In this document: positions 46,946 to 55,762 of the stretch, one piece after another
Numbering within the stretch: the stretch's first letter is position 1
Layout of the letters: each line of letters starts with the position of its first letter
Source of the DNA: Pseudomonas sp. ZH-FAD
GTDB taxonomy: Bacteria; Pseudomonadota; Gammaproteobacteria; Pseudomonadales; Pseudomonadaceae
Length of the DNA: 64,000 nucleotides
Direction: 5' to 3'
Assembly: GCF_002803095.1 (NCBI RefSeq)
Contig: NZ_PGLR01000002.1
Coordinates: forward strand, 186,001-250,000
Translations under genes and position numbers: made by a program
The notes under the pieces: generated by a model
Seen by the model: the letters and a program-made list of their open reading frames with translations, nothing else
What the model was told of the DNA's origin: nothing
Database searches by the model: none

Positions 46946-48313
46946 ATGAGCATGCAGAACAAGCCGCAGATGGTGGAAGCCGTGATGTTCTTCAGTGAAC
47001 GCGGTATCTGCAAACAGATGATGTTCCCTGAGTTCGAAGCCTTGCTCGATGGTGTGGTGAACATGCCCGAGTTCGCCGACGAGCAGATGCGCGCGGTATT
47101 CGTGGTGATCAACCCGCGGCTGCTGGTCAGGGCGGCGGTATTCTTCTTTCTGGATTTCGACGAGGACGGTCGCCCCGACAAGGGTTGGAACATTCCTCTG
47201 CAACATCTGGCCGAGCGTGCCGGCCGTGGCCCGGACCTCGGCGCCGGACCGATTCGTCTGGCTTGTCGCAGTCAGTGCCCGGTGTCCTGGCACCAGATGC
47301 ATCTGTGGGACCCCAGCCTGGCGCCGGGGCAAAACGATCTGGTATTGCTGCGTGATGCGGTCAAACGTAACCAGCTCGGGCTCTTGATCGAGGACGACAG
47401 CGCCCAGACGGTGGTTGCCGAGCGCTTGCAGGTTGCCTCCGAAGACAAATGGTATGCGCCGGATCCGGCCAAGGAAGTGGCCGAGCAACTGGCGCAGAAG
47501 ATGGATCATGAACATCGCGCCAAGACCGCGCAGCTGATTCAGCAGCAGCGCCTGCGCATCACCAGCCTGACCCAGCAGCATGAAGACGAACTGGCCAAGT
47601 TCAAACTGGCCAGCGAGGAGCAGAGCAAGAATCTGCAGGCGCAAATTCATGGGCTGCATCAGGCGCTGCGCCAGCAGGAGGAGCTCAACGCCAACCTCAA
47701 GGCGCAACTGGCCGCCCAGGCCGAAAGTTTCCAGAGCAGCCGTGAGGAAATGACTCAACAACTGCGCGCCCTCGAGCGTCATGGTCGTACCGAGGGCGAT
47801 ATTCTGCGTGCGCAGTACGATGGTGAAATGCGCGCCAAGGTCGCTGCGGCCGTGGCGGAGTACAAGGAACAGATCGCCATACGCGACGTCGAACTGGCCT
47901 ATCGCAACGAGCTGGATGCCCAGTTGCAAGCGGAAATCGAACGCCTCAAGCGTGAGCGCGATGCGTTCGCCAGTCAGGGCGGTGACCAGGTGCTGGATCG
48001 TCTGGCCAAGCTTGGCGTGGTGTTCGTGGTGTACCATCCCGGCGCCGGGCACCTGACCATTCCCCTGCAGGATGTCGCCCGCTATCAGGACAATCCCATG
48101 GCCTACGCCGCTGGCAAATGCTTCGTTTCCGAAGAGCAGTATCGGCACTGGTTGGCGCATTATCAGCAGCCCAGCTGCGACGCATCCTTGCCCAGTGGGG
48201 AGCGCTGCGCCATTCCCATCGATCGCGTCGATACGCCCAGCCGTTTCACTCTGGGTGATTCGAACTGCTGCGCGCGGCACAAGGCGAGTAGTCGTCTGCG
48301 CACCGTCAGCTGA
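46946..48313 (+). CDS. Coiled-coil protein of unknown function (455 aa)
   Basis: Starts MSMQNKPQMVEAVMFFSERGICKQMMFPEFEALLDGVVNM; a second Met at codon 3 is an alternative. Residues ~1-170 form a globular domain. Residues ~190-360 are a long heptad-rich coiled coil (QHEDELAKFKLASEEQSKNLQAQ, then REEMTQQLRALERH). Residues ~370-455 form a second small domain with LTIPLQDVARYQDNP and several Cys (QPSCDASL, ERCAIP, CCARH). It might be a scaffold, chromosome-organisation or flagellar/pilus-associated factor, but I recognise no family. It ends 2 bp before the next gene's TTG start. Confidence 0.85.
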   Translation: MSMQNKPQMVEAVMFFSERGICKQMMFPEFEALLDGVVNMPEFADEQMRAVFVVINPRLLVRAAVFFFLDFDEDGRPDKGWNIPLQHLAERAGRGPDLGAGPIRLACRSQCPVSWHQMHLWDPSLAPGQNDLVLLRDAVKRNQLGLLIEDDSAQTVVAERLQVASEDKWYAPDPAKEVAEQLAQKMDHEHRAKTAQLIQQQRLRITSLTQQHEDELAKFKLASEEQSKNLQAQIHGLHQALRQQEELNANLKAQLAAQAESFQSSREEMTQQLRALERHGRTEGDILRAQYDGEMRAKVAAAVAEYKEQIAIRDVELAYRNELDAQLQAEIERLKRERDAFASQGGDQVLDRLAKLGVVFVVYHPGAGHLTIPLQDVARYQDNPMAYAAGKCFVSEEQYRHWLAHYQQPSCDASLPSGERCAIPIDRVDTPSRFTLGDSNCCARHKASSRLRTVS

Positions 48314-48315
48314 CC

Positions 48316-49257
48316 TTGCCAATACGGATTCCCACCTGGCGCCCGCGGGCGCCGCTACAACCTCTGCAACTGGACTGGCTCGAGGCTGCCGGCGTCGAGC
48401 TCGCCTGCTTGCGCCTGGATCTTGTCGACCCACTGCTGTCCGGCAACAAGTGGTTCAAGCTCGCACCCTATCTTGAGCAGGCCGCTGCGGCCGGCGCGCA
48501 GGGGGTGATCAGCCTGGGAGGAGCGCACTCCAATCATTTGCATGCGCTGGCCGCGGCGGGCCGGCGTTTCGGTTTCGCCTGCGTCGGTCTGTTGCGTGGT
48601 GAAGCGCAGCAGACCCCGACCGTCGATGATCTGCAGCGCATGGGCATGGCGCTGCACTGGCTGGGTTACGGCGGCTACCGTGCGCGGCATCAGCCGGACT
48701 TCTGGGCGCCCTGGCTCGCCCGCTATCCGGGTTTTCAGGTGATCGGCGAGGGCGGTCTGGGCCTTCAGGGCGCTAGTGGCTGCAGCTGTCTGGTGGCGAT
48801 GGCCGAAGCGCAGTTGGCGGATATCGGCTGGTCTGATTTCGATGGCTGGTGGCTGGCTACGGGGACCGGCACCACCCTGGCCGGTGTGCTGCTGGGTGAT
48901 GTCCGGCGCAGCGTGTTCGGTGCGCAGGCCGTACCGAGCGATCACGGCGTCGCCACTCAGGTCGCCGGGCTGCTGGACGAGGCCCGGGCGTCGGAGCGGC
49001 GCTACCAACTGATCGACGCCGCGCGTGGCGGTTTTGCCCGGCTCGACGAGCCACTGCGCCAGTTCATCCTGGAGACTGAGCAGGCCAGCGGTGTGCCGCT
49101 GGAGCCCGTGTATACCGGCAAGGCGCTCATGGCGCTGCGCGATTTCTGCAAGAGCGGTCAACTTGCGCGCGGCAGTCGGCTGATATTCATTCATACTGGC
49201 GGCCTGCAAGGGCGTCGGGTGTTGATGGGCGCCAGCGCCGACTACACTCAGGTCTGA
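48316..49257 (+). CDS. ACC deaminase/D-cysteine desulfhydrase family PLP enzyme
   Basis: 313 residues if the TTG at 48316 is used; no ATG or GTG gives a full-length protein, as the first internal Met is past residue 100. The PLP lysine lies in LSGNKWFKL and the phosphate-binding glycines in TGTGTTLAGV; SLGGAHSNHLHALAAAG is also typical. It probably deaminates D-cysteine or a related D-amino acid to pyruvate, sulfide and ammonia. The 2-bp spacing after the coiled-coil gene suggests translational coupling. Confidence 0.86.
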   Translation: MPIRIPTWRPRAPLQPLQLDWLEAAGVELACLRLDLVDPLLSGNKWFKLAPYLEQAAAAGAQGVISLGGAHSNHLHALAAAGRRFGFACVGLLRGEAQQTPTVDDLQRMGMALHWLGYGGYRARHQPDFWAPWLARYPGFQVIGEGGLGLQGASGCSCLVAMAEAQLADIGWSDFDGWWLATGTGTTLAGVLLGDVRRSVFGAQAVPSDHGVATQVAGLLDEARASERRYQLIDAARGGFARLDEPLRQFILETEQASGVPLEPVYTGKALMALRDFCKSGQLARGSRLIFIHTGGLQGRRVLMGASADYTQV

Positions 49258-49279
49258 CCAGCGGAGCCTGGAAATCCTC

Positions 49280-50389
49280 ATGAGCGAACCCCTTACCCCC
49301 GAACAACTGCGCAGCCTGACGCCGCTCAACGTGCTTTCCGAGCAGCAGTGGCGCGAGTTGCGTAGCCAGCTGGTGCCGCAGCCTCTGTTGGCCGGGCAAC
49401 TGCTGTTTCGTCGGGGGGATCAGGCGCGCCTGACCTGCTATCTGCTGGCCGGCGAGTTGCAGCTGCAGGATGCCGAGGGCAGAACGCAGAGCGTGCAGGC
49501 CGGTAGCGAGATCAGCTGCCACCCGTTGTCGCCCGGCCTGCCGCGGTTACATGACGCCCGCGCCTTGAGCGATGTCAGCGTGCTGATGATCGACAGTGCC
49601 ACGCTCGATCGCCTGCTGACCTGGCGTCTGGCGCATCAGGACCTGTTGCTGGCGCTGCAGCAGAGTGGCGCCGATGTCGAGTGGCTGGAGCGGCTGCTGG
49701 AAAACCCGTTGTTTGCCAAGGTGCCGCCGGCCAACGTGCAGAACATGCTCGCTCGCTTGCAGAAGATCGAGCTGGCGGCTGGCAGCCAGATTATCGAAGA
49801 GGGTGCCACTGGCGATTGCTGCTATTTCCTGGAAAGCGGCCGCGCCGAGGTGATTCGGGGTGCTGGTAGCGAGCACCAGGTGCTGGCGGAGCTGGAGGTT
49901 GGCGCCTGTTTCGGTGAGGAGGCCCTGCTTGCCGACCGGCCGCGAAATGCTACGGTGACCATGGTCGAGGCCGGCAGTGTGTTGCGTCTGGATCGTCAGG
50001 ATTTCTTTGCCTTGCTCAAGGCTCCCGTGGTGGCCGAGGTGTCGCTGGGCGAGGGCGCCAGGTTGCTGACGCATGGCGCGCAGTGGCTCGACGTACGCCT
50101 GCTGGAAGAGTACGAAAAGGCGCATGCGCCGCAAGCGCTGCATATGCCGCTGCAGCTGTTGCGTCTGAAGGCGCGCCTGCTGGAGCGATCACGCACCTAC
50201 CTGTGCTACTGCGACAGCGGCAAACGCAGTAGCAGCGCGGTGTTTCTGCTCTCGCAACTGGGTTACAGCGTTTACGCCTTGCGCGGCGGCCTGGACGCCC
50301 TGCCGGCGGTGCAACGCGATGCGCTGCTCTGTGAAAGCGGCGCAGGATATCTGGCGCGTTCCGGTGGGCGTACCGAGCGCAGTCGCTGA
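49280..50389 (+). CDS. Double cyclic nucleotide-binding domain plus rhodanese protein
   Basis: 369 residues. CNB-like domain 1 (about 15-125) is degenerate. CNB domain 2 (about 140-255) carries a phosphate-binding cassette-like stretch with GACFGEEALLADRPRNATVTM, including Glu and Arg. The C-terminal rhodanese-like domain (about 265-350) has LDVRLLEEYEKAHAPQALHMPL and the active loop CYCDSGKRSS with the presumptive catalytic Cys. It may couple a nucleotide signal to sulfur transfer or serve as a sensor. It begins 22 bp after the D-cysteine desulfhydrase-like gene, which fits a shared sulfur role. Confidence 0.87.
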   Translation: MSEPLTPEQLRSLTPLNVLSEQQWRELRSQLVPQPLLAGQLLFRRGDQARLTCYLLAGELQLQDAEGRTQSVQAGSEISCHPLSPGLPRLHDARALSDVSVLMIDSATLDRLLTWRLAHQDLLLALQQSGADVEWLERLLENPLFAKVPPANVQNMLARLQKIELAAGSQIIEEGATGDCCYFLESGRAEVIRGAGSEHQVLAELEVGACFGEEALLADRPRNATVTMVEAGSVLRLDRQDFFALLKAPVVAEVSLGEGARLLTHGAQWLDVRLLEEYEKAHAPQALHMPLQLLRLKARLLERSRTYLCYCDSGKRSSSAVFLLSQLGYSVYALRGGLDALPAVQRDALLCESGAGYLARSGGRTERSR

Positions 50390-50410
50390 GCGGCACGCGT
50401 CATTGAGGGA

Positions 50411-50472
50411 CGTAGCCCGGATGAAATCCGGGGGTTACAGGCGCATGCGTCCCGGATTGCATCCGGGCTACG
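50411..50472. repeat. REP pair
   Basis: Two inverted REP arms, CGTAGCCCGGATGAAATCC at the left and GGATTGCATCCGGGCTACG at the right, separated by about 18 nt. It overlaps the last codons of the convergent DUF1853 gene and is of the same family as the element at 17377. Confidence 0.83.
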
Positions 50473-51400
50473 AGTGCATCGGCCATTGGTCGTTGACCAG
50501 AAATATCCGCTCGACCTCTCGCCAATCCCCGGCCTGATCCTCCTCCAGTCGTACCAGCAATTGCGCCTGAGCATCCGGGCGCAACGTGCTCAGCCACTGC
50601 CCCAGCATTTCATCGGACCAGACCTCATCGGCACTCACCAGAGCCGGCGCCAGCCAGGCCAGTCGCGGTAGCGGCTGCCAGTGCGCGTCTGGCTTCGTCG
50701 CGGCGAAGTCATTCCAGTCGCGCTGGTGCAGCCAGCGCCCCCGGCAGTGTTCGGACGTGGCGCCGCGAGGCGCGGGGGAGGCGTCGGGCCAGGGATAGAA
50801 CAGGTAGCCGCCGAGCCAGAAGGCGGATCGGGTTTCGCCCAGTTGCAGGTCGTTCAGCGCTCCCCGTGCCTCGCGGCGCGAAGACAGGGGTAACTGGTGC
50901 TGCGCGAGGTGGCTCAGTTTCAGATCGAGCCGATCATGACTGCCCGGGCCGAGCCAGTCAGCGGCGTTGCTGCCGTCCGTGCCGAGATAGAACTTCACCG
51001 CCAATTCAAGATGGTGTTCGCCTTCTTCGTCGCGCAGCAGCAGGTCCAGTTCGCCCAGCGTCTGACCGTTCTGGCGGATCGGCAGGTTGGCGGCGACGAC
51101 CTCGACATCCGGTGCCGCATGCAGGGCGAACTGCCACAGGCGTTCGTAATAGAGGCCGAGGCGGCGCACCGGTTTCGCGGCCAGCCAGGCATGCAGGGCA
51201 CCGGCATCATTGTCCTGCTGCACGAGCCAGTCAGCCAGCCGCTGCGGTTGTCGCGTCCAGCAACTGGCCTGTAGCGGATGACGCTGGACTTTCGGGGTCT
51301 CACCCAGCATGGGTGGCGAGAACAGCGCCCAGGCCAGGTCACGCACAGCCGGGGTACGCAAGCCCAGCAGCAGATCGTGCAGCGAGTCGGGAGCAGTCAT
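50468..51400 (-). CDS. DUF1853 family protein
   Basis: 310 residues from ATG 51400. DUF1853-type motifs: RRLGLYYERLWQFAL, GELDLLLRDEEGEHHLELAVKFYLG and HDRLDLKLSHLAQHQL. The GELD...ELAVKFYLG run resembles a PD-(D/E)XK nuclease core (Glu, Asp, Glu, Lys), so nuclease-like activity is conceivable; the function is unproven. The frame remains open upstream to 51568, but that part lies inside a MITE-like element inserted 18 bp before this start, so the internal Met is preferred. Confidence 0.85.
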   Translation of the reverse strand: MTAPDSLHDLLLGLRTPAVRDLAWALFSPPMLGETPKVQRHPLQASCWTRQPQRLADWLVQQDNDAGALHAWLAAKPVRRLGLYYERLWQFALHAAPDVEVVAANLPIRQNGQTLGELDLLLRDEEGEHHLELAVKFYLGTDGSNAADWLGPGSHDRLDLKLSHLAQHQLPLSSRREARGALNDLQLGETRSAFWLGGYLFYPWPDASPAPRGATSEHCRGRWLHQRDWNDFAATKPDAHWQPLPRLAWLAPALVSADEVWSDEMLGQWLSTLRPDAQAQLLVRLEEDQAGDWREVERIFLVNDQWPMHS

Positions 51401-51417
51401 CACCCGAGCATAGCGCA

Positions 51418-51720
51418 GCAGGCCATTGAAAAACGTAGGCGACGACTGCATGGATGCAGGAGGTAGAGCGAAGCAGGAAGCCCGAGCCGAGGCTGCCAGT
51501 GCAAGGCGCAACGACCAACGGGAGTAACAGCCAGAGGCTGGCCCGAAGGGAGAGCGCCAGTGAATCAAACAGGCGAAAAAGCGGAGTTTACGAGCTGTAA
51601 ATGAGCATTTGATTCGCTTCGCTCACCCCTTCGGGGCCGCGCTGAAGCGCGTTCAGCCTTCGGCTGTGAGCCTGTTTTTAACGCAGCAATGGCAACGCAG
51701 GTAGTTTTTCAACGGCCTGC
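51418..51720. mobile_element. MITE-like element with 17-bp terminal inverted repeats
   Basis: The ends GCAGGCCATTGAAAAAC and GTTTTTCAACGGCCTGC are inverted repeats of 17 bp with one mismatch, bounding 303 bp. No transposase ORF is present. Internally there is a 5-bp hairpin (TTTAC-GAGCT-GTAAA) and a TTTTTAACG-AGCA segment shared with the element at 62612. It sits between the DUF1853 start and the nadK promoter. Confidence 0.72.
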
Positions 51721-51736
51721 GAGTAACAGTGCTGGT

Positions 51737-51766
51737 TTGCTGCCGCCCAGGCCTTTGGCCGATAAT
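51737..51766 (+). promoter_or_regulatory. Candidate nadK promoter
   Basis: TTGCTG (51737-51742) and GATAAT (51761-51766) are spaced 18 bp, 35 bp before the nadK ATG. The promoter lies just outside the MITE-like element's right end, so nadK transcription probably survived the insertion. Confidence 0.5.
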
Positions 51767-51801
51767 CTCTCTTCGTTTCTTATCTGTCTGGCGGGAGTCC
51801 C

Positions 51802-52689
51802 ATGGAGCAATTTCGCAATGTCGGCATCATCGGGCGCTTGGGCAGCACGCGGGTGCTGGAAACCGTGCGGCGACTCAAGCGCTTTCTGATCGATCGCCAC
51901 CTGCATGTGATCCTCGAGGACACCATCGCCGACGTGCTGCCGGGGCACGGCCTGCAAACCTCTTCGCGCAAGATGCTTGGCGAGGTCTGCGATCTGGTGA
52001 TCGTCGTCGGTGGCGACGGCAGCATGCTTGGCGCCGCCCGCGCCCTGGCACGGCACAAGGTGCCGGTGCTGGGGATCAACCGTGGCAGCCTGGGTTTTCT
52101 CACCGATATTCGCCCTGACGAGCTGGAGCTTAAGGTGGCGCAGGTGCTCGAAGGCCAGTACCTGACCGAGAATCGCTTCTTGCTCGAAGCCGAGGTGCGT
52201 CGCCAGGGCGAGGCCATCGGCCAGGGCGACGCGCTCAACGATGTGGTGCTGCACCCAGGCAAGTCGACGCGGATGATCGAGTTCGAGCTGTATATCGACG
52301 GTCAGTTCGTCTGCAGCCAGAAGGCCGACGGCCTGATCGTCGCCACGCCCACGGGTTCTACCGCCTATGCGTTGTCCGCTGGCGGGCCGATCATGCATCC
52401 CAAACTCGATGCCATCGTGGTGGTGCCGATGTACCCGCATACGCTGTCCAGCCGGCCCATCGTGGTCGACGGCAACAGCGAGCTGAAGGTGGTGGTGTCG
52501 GCGGACATGACCATCTATCCGCAGGTGTCCTGCGACGGCCAGAACCACTTCACCTGTGCCCCGGGCGACACCCTGCACGTGGCCAAGAAGGCGCAGAAGC
52601 TGCGTCTGATCCACCCGCTGGATCACAACTACTATGAGGTCTGCCGCACCAAGCTTGGATGGGGCAGCCGCCTGGGAGGGCAGGACTGA
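51802..52689 (+). CDS. nadK: NAD kinase
   Basis: 295 residues, the usual Pseudomonas length. The nucleotide-binding GGDGSMLGAAR and later NDVVLHPGKSTRMIEF and SGGPIMHPKLDAIVV match NadK. It phosphorylates NAD+ to NADP+ and is normally essential. The phosphoesterase gene starts immediately after its stop. Confidence 0.95.
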   Translation: MEQFRNVGIIGRLGSTRVLETVRRLKRFLIDRHLHVILEDTIADVLPGHGLQTSSRKMLGEVCDLVIVVGGDGSMLGAARALARHKVPVLGINRGSLGFLTDIRPDELELKVAQVLEGQYLTENRFLLEAEVRRQGEAIGQGDALNDVVLHPGKSTRMIEFELYIDGQFVCSQKADGLIVATPTGSTAYALSAGGPIMHPKLDAIVVVPMYPHTLSSRPIVVDGNSELKVVVSADMTIYPQVSCDGQNHFTCAPGDTLHVAKKAQKLRLIHPLDHNYYEVCRTKLGWGSRLGGQD

Positions 52690-53664
52690 ATGTCCCTCGA
52701 CCCCCATCGTGGCTATGACCTGATCGGTGATATCCACGGTTGTGCGCAAACCCTCGAACGCCTGCTCGAACGTTTGGGTTACAGTCGCCAAGGTGGCGTG
52801 TGGCGCCATCCGACGCGCATGGTGATCTTCCTCGGTGACCTGGTCGACCGCGGTCCGGGCATCCGCGAAACCCTGCATCTGGTGCATGACATGGTCCGCG
52901 CCGGCCAGGCGCTGTGCATCATGGGCAATCACGAGTTCAATGCGTTGGGTTGGAGCACGCCGGCGCCGCCGGGCAGTGGCCGTCAGTACGTGCGCGAACA
53001 CAGCCCGCGCCACCAGCGTCTGATGCGCGAGACATTGGCGCAGTTCGAGGATCATCCGCAGGAGTGGCGCGAGTTCCTGCGCTGGTTCTACGAGATGCCG
53101 CTGTTCATCGATGCCGGGCGCTTTCGCGTGGTACACGCTTGCTGGGATGACGAATTGATCACGCCGCTCAAGGCGCAATTTCCCGATGGCTGCATCGACG
53201 AACACTTCCTGCAGGCCTCGGCGGTGCCCGGCAGTTTCGCCAACATGGCGCTCGATCGCCTGTTGCGCGGGACCGACATGCGACTGCCGCATGGTCTGAC
53301 CCTGACCAGCGGTGACGGCTTCACCCGCTCGTACTTCCGCACCAAGTTCTGGGAGGAGGACCCGAAGACTTATGGCGATATCGTCTTCCAGCCCGATGCC
53401 TTGCCGGAGCTGGCGGCGCAGACGCCGTTGACCGAACTGCAGAAGGACGAGCTGCTCAGGTACGGCGCGCATGAGCCGCTGCTGTTCGTCGGTCACTACT
53501 GGCGGCGTGGCAAGCCGGCGCCGATCAGACCCAACCTGGCCTGCCTGGATTACAGCGCGGTGGTCGGTGGTCGCCTGGTGGCTTATCGTCTGGATCAGGA
53601 AACACGTCTGGACGCGGGTAAATTCGTCTGGGTTGATGTCGATCCACAGGAGGCGCCGCGATGA
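52690..53664 (+). CDS. Calcineurin-like metallophosphoesterase
   Basis: 324 residues. The dinuclear metal signature is complete: GDIHGC, GDLVDRGPG, GNHEFNA, then VVHACWD and FVGHYW. These mark a PrpE/ApaH-like phosphoesterase; the natural substrate could be a dinucleoside polyphosphate or a phosphoprotein. It is translationally coupled to nadK (0-nt gap) and to glpG (4-nt overlap). Confidence 0.92.
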   Translation: MSLDPHRGYDLIGDIHGCAQTLERLLERLGYSRQGGVWRHPTRMVIFLGDLVDRGPGIRETLHLVHDMVRAGQALCIMGNHEFNALGWSTPAPPGSGRQYVREHSPRHQRLMRETLAQFEDHPQEWREFLRWFYEMPLFIDAGRFRVVHACWDDELITPLKAQFPDGCIDEHFLQASAVPGSFANMALDRLLRGTDMRLPHGLTLTSGDGFTRSYFRTKFWEEDPKTYGDIVFQPDALPELAAQTPLTELQKDELLRYGAHEPLLFVGHYWRRGKPAPIRPNLACLDYSAVVGGRLVAYRLDQETRLDAGKFVWVDVDPQEAPR

Positions 53665-54521
53665 CGGCAGTGGTTGTGTTGCGCTTGCCGCTGGAGAGCG
53701 ATTTGAGCGGTTTCATCGCTTTGCTGCAGCGTCTGCGTGTGCCGCATCGGGTATCGGAAGAGGGCGGCGAGCAGGTGCTGTGGGTGCCGGGGCAGGAGCT
53801 TGCAGAGCAGGTGCGCGAGCTCTATGCGCGTCATCCGCAGGGCGATGATACCGGAGAGCTGCCGCCAAGCGTCGCCCCTGTGCGCGAGAGTTTCGCCACT
53901 CAGCTACGGCGCAGCCCGGTGACGGCGCTGGTGTTGCTGGCCACCTTCATCGTTTTCGCAGTGACCCTGGCGGGTGAGAATTTCTCGGCGATTCGCTGGC
54001 TGAGCTTCGTCGACTTTCGCATCGACGGCGAGCACATCTACCTGACCTATCTGGATGCCACCTTGGGTAGCGGTCAATGGTGGCGCCTGATCACGCCGAT
54101 GCTGATCCACTTCGGTTGGTTGCACCTGGCGATGAACAGCCTGTGGTACTGGGAGCTGGGGCGGCGCATCGAATTTCGCCAGGGGGCCAGCGGCTTGCTT
54201 GGGCTGACCCTGCTGTTCGGCCTGGCATCGAACTTCGCCCAATACTGGTGGGCCGGGCCGTCGTTGTTCGGCGGGTTGTCCGGCGTACTTTATGGTCTGC
54301 TCGGGCATTGCTGGATTTACCAGCGCCTGGCGCCCAACCCGGCGTATCGCCTTCCGCCCGGCGTGCTGGTGATGATGCTGGCCTGGCTGCTGATCTGCAT
54401 GACCGGCATCTTCGAGTTGTTGCAGTTCGGCGCGATCGCCAACGCCGCGCACGTCGGCGGCTTGCTCACCGGCTGCCTGACCGGGCTGCTTGGCGGTATG
54501 CTGGCCCGACGTAGCGCTTGA
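53661..54521 (+). CDS. glpG: Rhomboid-family intramembrane serine protease GlpG
   Basis: 286 residues. A cytoplasmic N-terminal domain (1-80) precedes six membrane helices. The catalytic dyad is Ser207 in GGLSGVLYG and His264 in AAHVGG, with His150 and Asn159 in the oxyanion region (IHFGWLHLAMNSLWYW). It cleaves membrane-embedded substrates. Membership in a nadK-phosphoesterase-glpG operon is indicated by overlap and spacing. Confidence 0.94.
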   Translation: MTAVVVLRLPLESDLSGFIALLQRLRVPHRVSEEGGEQVLWVPGQELAEQVRELYARHPQGDDTGELPPSVAPVRESFATQLRRSPVTALVLLATFIVFAVTLAGENFSAIRWLSFVDFRIDGEHIYLTYLDATLGSGQWWRLITPMLIHFGWLHLAMNSLWYWELGRRIEFRQGASGLLGLTLLFGLASNFAQYWWAGPSLFGGLSGVLYGLLGHCWIYQRLAPNPAYRLPPGVLVMMLAWLLICMTGIFELLQFGAIANAAHVGGLLTGCLTGLLGGMLARRSA

Positions 54522-54537
54522 TTCGACTTTTTGACCT

Positions 54538-54592
54538 GTAGGGCGGGTGCAACCCGCCAGCTCGGCGTTTCGGCGGGTTTCACCCGCTCTAT
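54538..54592. repeat. REP-like inverted repeat
   Basis: GTAGGGCGGGTGCAACCCG faces CGGGTTTCACCCGCTC with imperfect symmetry. It is related to the element at 23954-24006 and lies 17 bp after the glpG stop. Confidence 0.72.
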
Positions 54593-54611
54593 GATTTACT
54601 TGGAGAGCTGT

Positions 54612-54875
54612 ATGTCGTCCTTTCTCGATGCGATTGAAAACATCACCCCGGAAATCTACGAGAGCCTCAAGCTGGCCGTGGAAATCGGCAAGTGGCCGGA
54701 CGGCCGCAAGCTGACCCAGGAACAGAAAGAGCTGAGCCTGCAGGCGATGATCGCCTGGGAAATGCAGAACCTGCCGGAAGAAGAGCGCACCGGCTACATG
54801 GGCCCGCAGGAGTGCAGCAGCAAGTCCGAGCCGGTACCCAACCTGCTGTTCAAGTCCTCGGATACCCTGCACTGA
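54612..54875 (+). CDS. yeaC: YeaC family (DUF1315) protein
   Basis: 87 residues from ATG 54612 with GGAGAG upstream. MSSFLDAIENITPEIYESLKLAVEIGKWPDGRKLTQEQKE and MGPQECSSK are typical of DUF1315. A small cytoplasmic protein of unknown role. Its stop shares one base with the next gene's start (TGATG). Confidence 0.9.
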   Translation: MSSFLDAIENITPEIYESLKLAVEIGKWPDGRKLTQEQKELSLQAMIAWEMQNLPEEERTGYMGPQECSSKSEPVPNLLFKSSDTLH

Positions 54876-55711
54876 TGAGCGAGTTGGGACGTGGCTCGCT
54901 GAGCAAGATGAAGGCGCATCTGGATGCGCCGGTGCAATACGCCTTCCGTCTTGGCGACGAAGAAGTGCCGGTCAACCCGCTGGTGGGCAAGCACCTGCGC
55001 CTGGAATACCTCGGCGCCATCCATTGCACGCACTGCGGACGCAAGACCAAGACCAGCTTCAGCCAGGGCTACTGTTACCCCTGCATGCAGAAGCTGGCGC
55101 AATGCGACGTCTGCATCATGAGCCCGGAGAAGTGTCATTACGATGCAGGCACCTGCCGCGAGCCGAGCTGGGGCGAGCAATTCTGCATGACCGATCACAT
55201 CGTCTACCTGGCCAACTCCAGTGGCGTGAAGGTCGGCATTACCCGCGCCAGTCAGGTGCCGACGCGCTGGATCGACCAGGGTGCGACCCAGGCGCTGCCC
55301 ATCCTGCGCGTGGCCACCCGGCAGCAGTCCGGCTTCGTCGAAGACCTGTTGCGCAGCCAGGTGGCGGACAAGACCAACTGGCGCGCACTGCTCAAGGGCG
55401 ACGCCGTACCGGTCGATCTGCTGGCGATTCGCGAGCAGTTGTTCGATAGCTGCGGTTCGGGTATTACCGAGTTGCAGCAGCGCTTCGGCCTGCAAGCCAT
55501 CCAGCCGCTTTCCGCTGCCGAAGCGCTGGAGATTCGTTACCCCATCGAGGCCTATCCGGCCAAGATCACCAGCTTCAATCTGGACAAGCTGCCCCTGGCT
55601 GAAGGTACTCTGCTCGGTATCAAGGGCCAGTACCTGATGTTCGACACCGGCGTGATCAATATCCGCAAGTACACCGCCTATCAGTTGGCCGTCCACGAGA
55701 TCGCCGCCTGA
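54875..55711 (+). CDS. DUF2797 family protein
   Basis: 278 residues from ATG 54875. Multiple Cys pairs suggest metal binding: CTHCGRKT, YCYPCMQK, CDVCIMSPEKCHYDAGTC. The context VKVGITRASQVPTRWIDQGA resembles the nuclease-like fold seen in GIY-YIG proteins. A nucleic acid role is plausible but unproven. It is coupled to yeaC, an arrangement commonly seen in Pseudomonas. Confidence 0.88.
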   Translation: MSELGRGSLSKMKAHLDAPVQYAFRLGDEEVPVNPLVGKHLRLEYLGAIHCTHCGRKTKTSFSQGYCYPCMQKLAQCDVCIMSPEKCHYDAGTCREPSWGEQFCMTDHIVYLANSSGVKVGITRASQVPTRWIDQGATQALPILRVATRQQSGFVEDLLRSQVADKTNWRALLKGDAVPVDLLAIREQLFDSCGSGITELQQRFGLQAIQPLSAAEALEIRYPIEAYPAKITSFNLDKLPLAEGTLLGIKGQYLMFDTGVINIRKYTAYQLAVHEIAA

Positions 55712-55762
55712 CCCCAAATTGCCACCGGCGCCCGGGGCGCCGCAGACGAGAGGCCAAGAGCC

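Noticed and set aside
46943..48433. Minus-strand ORF opposite the coiled-coil gene
   Set aside because: Antisense of a heptad-repeat gene; no start signal.
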